DNA of 17,291 nt from an uncultured Eubacteriales bacterium (GTDB lineage: Bacteria; Bacillota; Clostridia; Oscillospirales; Oscillospiraceae), in contig USLX01000039.1 of NCBI GenBank assembly GCA_900555665.1, positions 1-17,291 on the forward strand, given 5' to 3'. Below, one piece after another: positions 13,780 through 17,291 of the stretch (position 1 is its first letter; each line of letters opens with the position of its first letter). The notes below the pieces were generated by a model, which was not told the DNA's origin, searched no databases, and saw nothing but the letters and a program-made list of their open reading frames with translations. The translations under genes were made by a program, and so were the position numbers.

Positions 13780-15537
13780 ATGCGTGTCATTGACGAATGG
13801 GGCACAAAAAAAGAAAGTCCCAATCATGGGCTTGGGGTGATCGAGGGCTATCCGGGGGAAATCGAGTTTAAGACCAAACGGCAGGCGATGGACTATCAGT
13901 ATCGGATGCAGCGGGAGGCAGCAGAAGAAAGAAGCACACAATCTGAGAAGAAAGCTGCGCAGGGAGGTAGAGGGTTCGGAAGCGGCAGGACGAGCTATGA
14001 AAGCAGGGCAAAGCCGCAAAAAACCGCAAACACAGCCTTTCAGGGAGGCCGGCGCGGCGGATTTGGCAGTGCACAAGCACAGAATACACAGAATACGGAC
14101 GCAACGCTGGGCGGGAAGCTGCTCAGAGCGGCAAATGCCGGCTCTGGAAAATTCTTTTCCGCTGTGGGGCAATTCGGAAACAAGATCGTTGGCGGCTTAG
14201 AAGAGGCCGAGCAATATCTCAATGGCGGCTGGACTTCTGATGGAGAATATGTGAAGGGCGATTCGCCGATTGTATCGTCGCTGCTTGGATGGGCGCACGG
14301 CGCGGCGGACAGCGTGACGGAAAAGGCCAACGCAGAGCTGGACCGCAGCGCGAGAAACTGGAGCGGCAGCAAGGCCGGGCGGGTGTTCAATAAGGTTGCA
14401 GTGAACAGCGTGGCAGCAATCCCGCAGGCATTGCTGGCATTTTGGACAGGCGGCGCGAGTGCGGCAGGAGAGCTTGGCGCGCAGGCGGGAATGTTGGAGA
14501 TGGCGCTTCGCAGTCTGGTCAGCAATCCAAGGTTCTGGTTGACATACGGGCAGAATGCCGGAGAGAGCTATGCCAAGGCGAAGGCCGCCGGGGCGAGCAA
14601 CAGTGACGCACTGGCGTCCAGTACATTTTCCGGGCTGACCGGTGCGATGATCGACCTGGGCGGCGGCTATGAAAACAGCGGTTGGATGGCTGACCGGTCG
14701 CTGAACGGCGGGCAGGTCATGAAGAATCTGGGCAAGAGCGTTTTGGAGCAGAGCGGCGAAGAGTATGCGAAGGGCGTAGCGGGACGGCTGGCAGAAAAGT
14801 CCTATTCGCCGGACAAGCAGTGGTATTCCACGAAGGATGAGAATGCGGTGTTCAATCCGAAGCGGGACGCAAGGCAGTTCGCGGCGGATGCCGCGACAGC
14901 GGCGCTGGTGGAGGGCTCTGGCTATGCGGCGAGACGGTTCTTCGATGGGGCCAGTGATTCTCTACAAAGGCGCGGCGTTTCCAGAAAGGAGGCAGAAAGC
15001 AGAGCGAGAGAAGCGATGGAGACGGCAGAGGAATCCATTGCACACGAAAATGCGGCAAATGCGCTGACCCATGATGATTACGATGACAGAGTTTTTTCAG
15101 AAGTAATTGAAAAAGCGAAGCAGCCGGGTATAATGGAGATAGAAATGGATGAGGCCACGGAAAAGGTGATCTCTGAACGCTCATTTGCGGAGTTGCAGCC
15201 GCTGCAAGGTAAAATGTCAAATCGCGCAACACGGAGATGGTATATTGCGCAGGATGAGAAAATACCATCCTTGATAGACACGGATTTGAGTATCGAGGAA
15301 CAGGCAATGCTGGCCTGTGAGCTTCGGAATCAAAACCGAACGTGGGCGAGAGACTTGATGTTTGATCAGGAGGAGCGAAAGTGGTTGGACATAAAATATC
15401 CAAATCAGAGCTATGAGGAATTGATTGCACAAAAAATGAAGAAAAAGAACTATACCAGAGAAGAAGCAATCCGTGATATTTATGCAACTGCCACAAAGAC
15501 AAGAAAAAGTGTAAATGAGAAGTTAGGATTAAAGTGA
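13780..15537 (+). CDS. Ejection-type virion protein with a C-terminal polymorphic-toxin-like domain
   Basis: The product has 585 residues. Residues 1-60 are charged and helical (EFKTKRQAMDYQYRMQREAA). Residues 60-105 are a G/Q/T-rich linker. Residues 105-400 look like a phage internal protein, with a hydrophobic stretch at 207-240 (VAVNSVAAIPQALLAFWTGG) and FSGLTGAMIDLGGGYENSG, EQSGEEYAKG and RDARQFAADAATAAL. From about residue 428 the DNA becomes AT-rich. Residues 471-585 form a separate tip (LQGKMSNRATRRWYIAQDEK, then LRNQNRTWARDLM, then TREEAIRDIYATATKTRKSV) that resembles C-terminal toxin modules of Bacillota as I remember them. Two small paralogous genes follow. AAGGAGG lies six bases upstream. 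The toxin call and its activity are inference; no catalytic residues can be named. Confidence 0.62.
   Translation: MRVIDEWGTKKESPNHGLGVIEGYPGEIEFKTKRQAMDYQYRMQREAAEERSTQSEKKAAQGGRGFGSGRTSYESRAKPQKTANTAFQGGRRGGFGSAQAQNTQNTDATLGGKLLRAANAGSGKFFSAVGQFGNKIVGGLEEAEQYLNGGWTSDGEYVKGDSPIVSSLLGWAHGAADSVTEKANAELDRSARNWSGSKAGRVFNKVAVNSVAAIPQALLAFWTGGASAAGELGAQAGMLEMALRSLVSNPRFWLTYGQNAGESYAKAKAAGASNSDALASSTFSGLTGAMIDLGGGYENSGWMADRSLNGGQVMKNLGKSVLEQSGEEYAKGVAGRLAEKSYSPDKQWYSTKDENAVFNPKRDARQFAADAATAALVEGSGYAARRFFDGASDSLQRRGVSRKEAESRAREAMETAEESIAHENAANALTHDDYDDRVFSEVIEKAKQPGIMEIEMDEATEKVISERSFAELQPLQGKMSNRATRRWYIAQDEKIPSLIDTDLSIEEQAMLACELRNQNRTWARDLMFDQEERKWLDIKYPNQSYEELIAQKMKKKNYTREEAIRDIYATATKTRKSVNEKLGLK
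15107..15134 (+). promoter_or_regulatory. Consensus-like sigma-A promoter inside the effector gene
   Basis: TTGAAA (five of six) and a perfect TATAAT are separated by 16 bases, with an AT-rich stretch upstream (GTTTTTTCAG at 15091-15100). The start site would be near 15141, before the toxin-like tip and about 400 bases before the first immunity-like gene. It could express those genes when the late operon is silent. An in-frame ATG at 15145 has GGAGA six bases upstream on the full-length message. Confidence 0.5.
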
Positions 15538-15546
15538 GGGAATGAA

Positions 15547-15789
15547 ATGTATAAATATGTCATCAATCCGCAGGTAAATAAAGAACTGTTTTATAAGCAG
15601 TGCGAAAGGCTTGAAAAGAAAATGAGTGGGATCGTAAAGAAAAGGCTGTTGGAGGATGTGGATGGTGCCTTGATCCAGATTTATCAGCATCCAAGAGGAG
15701 AGATCGATGTATACAACGATGAGCAACTGGATGAGTTATATCTTCGGTCAGAATTCGATTTAAGACCATACGGTGTGCTGTTAAAATAA
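15547..15789 (+). CDS. Putative immunity protein 1
   Basis: The product has 80 residues, mostly acidic, with no membrane segment or signal peptide. It begins MYKYVINP and contains LFYKQCERLE, LLEDVDG, LIQIY, PRG, NDE and SEFDL. It aligns without gaps to the next gene product with 44 of 80 identical residues. GAGGG is six bases before the ATG, and the gene starts nine bases after the effector stop. GC is very low: I count 39 of 120 in 15481-15600. A small cytoplasmic protein straight after a toxin-like tip is the classic immunity position, and the sequence style matches small proteins I remember beside such toxins. Binding to the tip is inferred, not shown. Confidence 0.6.
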   Translation: MYKYVINPQVNKELFYKQCERLEKKMSGIVKKRLLEDVDGALIQIYQHPRGEIDVYNDEQLDELYLRSEFDLRPYGVLLK

Positions 15790-15814
15790 ATGGCTGAAAT
15801 GAAGGGAAGATAAG

Positions 15815-16066
15815 ATGTACGATTATGGGATCTATCCGAGGCCAGATGAGAAACTGTTCTATGCACAGTGTGAAAGATTGGAAGAAAGAGTGCGGGGGTT
15901 TACGAAAAAACCGCTGTTGGAGGATGTGGATGGCACACTGATTCAGATTTACGTATATCCGAGAGGTCATGTGATCATAAAGAATGACGAGATGCTTGGA
16001 GATGTGCATGTTGAGTCAGAGTTTGATCTGAAGCCTTTTGATGCGCTGTTGCGAGTAAAAAAATAA
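15815..16066 (+). CDS. Putative immunity protein 2 (paralogue of protein 1)
   Basis: The product has 83 residues. It keeps the same blocks as its neighbour: MYxYxIxP, LFYxQCERLE, LLEDVDG, LIQIY, PRG, NDE, SEFDL and a C-terminal LL, with three extra residues at the end. Identity is about 55%, so the duplication is old or the copies came from different sources. AAGGGAAG lies upstream of the ATG and 25 bases separate the two genes. A strong terminator follows. It may neutralise the same tip or a related variant made by competing phages. There is no evidence of enzymatic function. Confidence 0.6.
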   Translation: MYDYGIYPRPDEKLFYAQCERLEERVRGFTKKPLLEDVDGTLIQIYVYPRGHVIIKNDEMLGDVHVESEFDLKPFDALLRVKK

Positions 16067-16075
16067 GCGGAATTG

Positions 16076-16104
16076 GCTCCCCCACTTCGATGGGGAGCTT
16101 TTTT
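16076..16104 (+). terminator. Strong Rho-independent terminator closing the immunity cassette
   Basis: GCTCCCC (16076-16082) pairs with GGGGAGC (16092-16098) around a nine-base loop, followed by six T. It starts nine bases after the second immunity-like gene and ends the cassette transcript before the orphan fragment. Confidence 0.85.
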
Positions 16105-16124
16105 CAATTTGTTCGGGTACATTT

Positions 16125-16205
16125 GCGGGCGTGATGCCGAACGGCGAGCAGCTGGCGGCGATGGGCTTGACGCAGGCACAGGCGAGATCGCTGCTCGGGA
16201 GATAA
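16125..16205 (+). pseudogene. Orphan 3' fragment of a second copy of the 12292 gene
   Basis: This fragment has 26 codons plus stop, reading AGVMPNGEQLAAMGLTQAQA and six more residues. It matches the end of the 12292-13725 product at 22 of 26 residues, with the stop at the same place. It has no start codon, no ribosome site and no upstream part: the preceding bases are the cassette terminator and a short AT-rich stretch. It is a remnant left when a cassette displaced the original gene end, so it is not expected to be translated. Confidence 0.88.
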
Positions 16206-16212
16206 AAAATGG

Positions 16213-16238
16213 GGCCTCTCCGCGAAAGCGGAGGGGCC
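16213..16238 (+). terminator. GC-rich intercistronic hairpin, second copy
   Basis: GGCCTCTCCGC and GCGGAGGGGCC form an 11-pair stem with one T-G pair and a GAAA tetraloop. The left arm differs from the first copy at two positions, yet all pairs are kept through G-C/G-U exchange, which supports a selected RNA structure. The following T-run is poor, so termination is likely partial. Confidence 0.6.
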
Positions 16239-16261
16239 TTGCTTTGTAAGGAGGGATGGAA

Positions 16262-17291
16262 TTGCAGGTAGAGGGGATTTACACGGCGGAGCCGCGCTTT
16301 GAGGCGAAGGCCAAGGCGCTGAAGCTCAAGCAGGAGATGGCCGCTGCGGCGGCAGAGGAACAGAAGCGGCTGCGCGGGATGCCGGGGCTGGATCTGGTCG
16401 AGACGCCAAAGCGGCTGGAATGGCAGATCCGGACAGAGGTTGAGGCGAGAGTGCCGGAAGAAGTGTGGAAGCCAAAAACGACGAGGGTGTTTGAGAAACC
16501 GGAGATCTATGACCGAACGGTCACGCCGAGCAGCATTGCGGGTCTGGGCGAGGCAGCGTCGGTGGCGCGGCTGCGCGGCGCGATGGCGAATCTGGAATAT
16601 AACCAGAACAAGCTCCGCCAACTGGCGGATGAGCCGCTGACAACGACAGGCGGGGCGGCGCTTTCGCCGACGCTGGGGAATTTGGATCGGTGGCTGGATC
16701 AGCCGCGGCAGCGGGAGCGATATGAGACACAGAGGCTGGTGCAGCGGCTGATGCAGAAGCTGCCGACGCTGGACTATCTGAGCTGGGCTGACCGCGGGAT
16801 GCCAAGGCCGGAGACGTACACAAAGGAAAATCTGACGGACTATGTGCCGCGTATCGAGCAGCTGGCTAATTATCCATGGAAAATGACGAAGGAGATGCGG
16901 AGCGAAGCAAAAGAGGTGATAAATACAGCCCATCCGGTTGGGACGATTGGAAATGGTGGATCATTAGTAAATTTTGATCCATATAGACAGGCGCTCGCAG
17001 CAAAGGATGACAAGGCGGCGGAATACTGGGCGGATCTTTTCTACAAGCTGGACGGAAATCTGTATCCAAAGCAATATGCATTGGGCAAGGGCTTTATGGA
17101 CGGAACAGGGTACACTTCTGCGATGGATGTAATAACACAGTTATCACCGCTGGAGCAGTCAAAGCAAGAATTTCAGGCGTTTCAGAACGGAGCTGACCTT
17201 GCTGCGAAAAAGGAGCCATCGCTATATTCAACAACAAATCTCATGGGGACTGCTGCGCAGTTATGGCTGATGAGTCGAATTGGCGGAGCCG
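16262..17291 (+). CDS. Large virion-internal or ejection-type protein, 3' end outside window
   Basis: 343 codons are visible and open to the window edge. The TTG at 16262 is the better start because AAGGAGG (16248-16254) is seven bases upstream; the in-frame ATG at 16256 is only one base from it. The N-terminus is a charged helix (ALKLKQEMAAAAAEEQKRLR). A middle region contains SIAGLGEAASVARLRGAMAN and LPTLDYLSWADRGMP. A later region contains TAHPVGTIGNGGSLVNFDPY and QLSPLEQSKQEF. From about 16920 GC falls: 25 of 60 in 16921-16980, against 39 of 60 in 16741-16800. It has the same hairpin and ribosome context as the effector gene, so it was probably the original neighbour of the 12292-type gene. 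It is likely an ejected core protein; whether it carries a toxin tip is outside the window. Confidence 0.6.
   Translation, partial: MQVEGIYTAEPRFEAKAKALKLKQEMAAAAAEEQKRLRGMPGLDLVETPKRLEWQIRTEVEARVPEEVWKPKTTRVFEKPEIYDRTVTPSSIAGLGEAASVARLRGAMANLEYNQNKLRQLADEPLTTTGGAALSPTLGNLDRWLDQPRQRERYETQRLVQRLMQKLPTLDYLSWADRGMPRPETYTKENLTDYVPRIEQLANYPWKMTKEMRSEAKEVINTAHPVGTIGNGGSLVNFDPYRQALAAKDDKAAEYWADLFYKLDGNLYPKQYALGKGFMDGTGYTSAMDVITQLSPLEQSKQEFQAFQNGADLAAKKEPSLYSTTNLMGTAAQLWLMSRIGGA

Larger units (their letters stand above)
16125..16254 (+). repeat. Direct repeat R2: orphan fragment, hairpin and ribosome site
   Basis: This is the partner of R1 (13645-13773), with 19 substitutions and one gap in 130 columns. 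Similarity begins abruptly at 16125 and ends at the ribosome site. R1 to R2 spacing is 2480 bases, the size of the effector plus two small genes. Confidence 0.92.

Noticed and set aside
14530..14570. TTGACA within the effector gene as a second internal promoter
   Set aside because: No sequence like TATAAT 15-19 bases downstream.

Overview
The window is a late-gene segment of a tailed phage or prophage with a podovirus (P22-like) style of head and tail, all on the + strand, in a GC-rich Gram-positive anaerobe. Bacillota of the Oscillospirales type fit best. The reasons are strong AAGGAGG ribosome sites, ATGA gene overlaps, high GC in most genes, the family resemblances of the structural proteins, and dispersed GC-rich hairpin repeats of a kind I associate with that group from memory. 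No integrase, terminase, repressor or tRNA lies in the window, so prophage and free phage cannot be separated here.

Layout. 1-72 is the end of a dispersed repeat. 110-2761 encodes a small membrane protein, the portal and a scaffold-like protein. A 375-base structured spacer leads to the major capsid gene (3137-4270). A second spacer (4271-4656) is made mostly of two repeat copies. 4657-9106 holds three overlapping genes: a head-tail adaptor, a large stabilisation or nozzle-type tail protein, and a tail fibre. 9140-10672 is a second fibre with collagen-like and YadA-head-like repeats. 10673-11090 has no phage structural gene. It contains opposing promoter-like and terminator-like signals around a 31-codon hydrophobic ORF. 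11091-12288 is the lysis cassette: XhlA-like protein, holin-like protein and amidase. 12292 to the window end holds large virion-internal or ejection-type proteins.

The most interesting part is 13645-16254. A putative ejection protein (13780-15537) ends in a low-GC domain of about 115 residues that looks like a swappable polymorphic-toxin tip. Two small tandem paralogous genes follow (55% identical, no gaps), as immunity genes would. A consensus-like promoter (TTGAAA-16-TATAAT) sits inside the effector gene just before the tip and could express the immunity genes without the rest of the operon. After the cassette terminator, the last 26 codons, hairpin and ribosome site of the upstream gene (12292-13725) recur as an orphan fragment (110 of 130 aligned columns identical) and lead into another large gene that runs off the window. 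This is the footprint of cassette displacement, as seen in Rhs/CDI-type toxin loci, here inside a phage ejection-protein operon.

Working model (inference): the head genes build a capsid with a short tail and two exchangeable fibres, the lysis cassette frees it, and the internal proteins enter the target cell with the DNA. One of these proteins may carry a toxin cargo, with immunity encoded beside it. A second possible module, resembling a type I toxin-antitoxin pair, lies between the fibres and the lysis genes.
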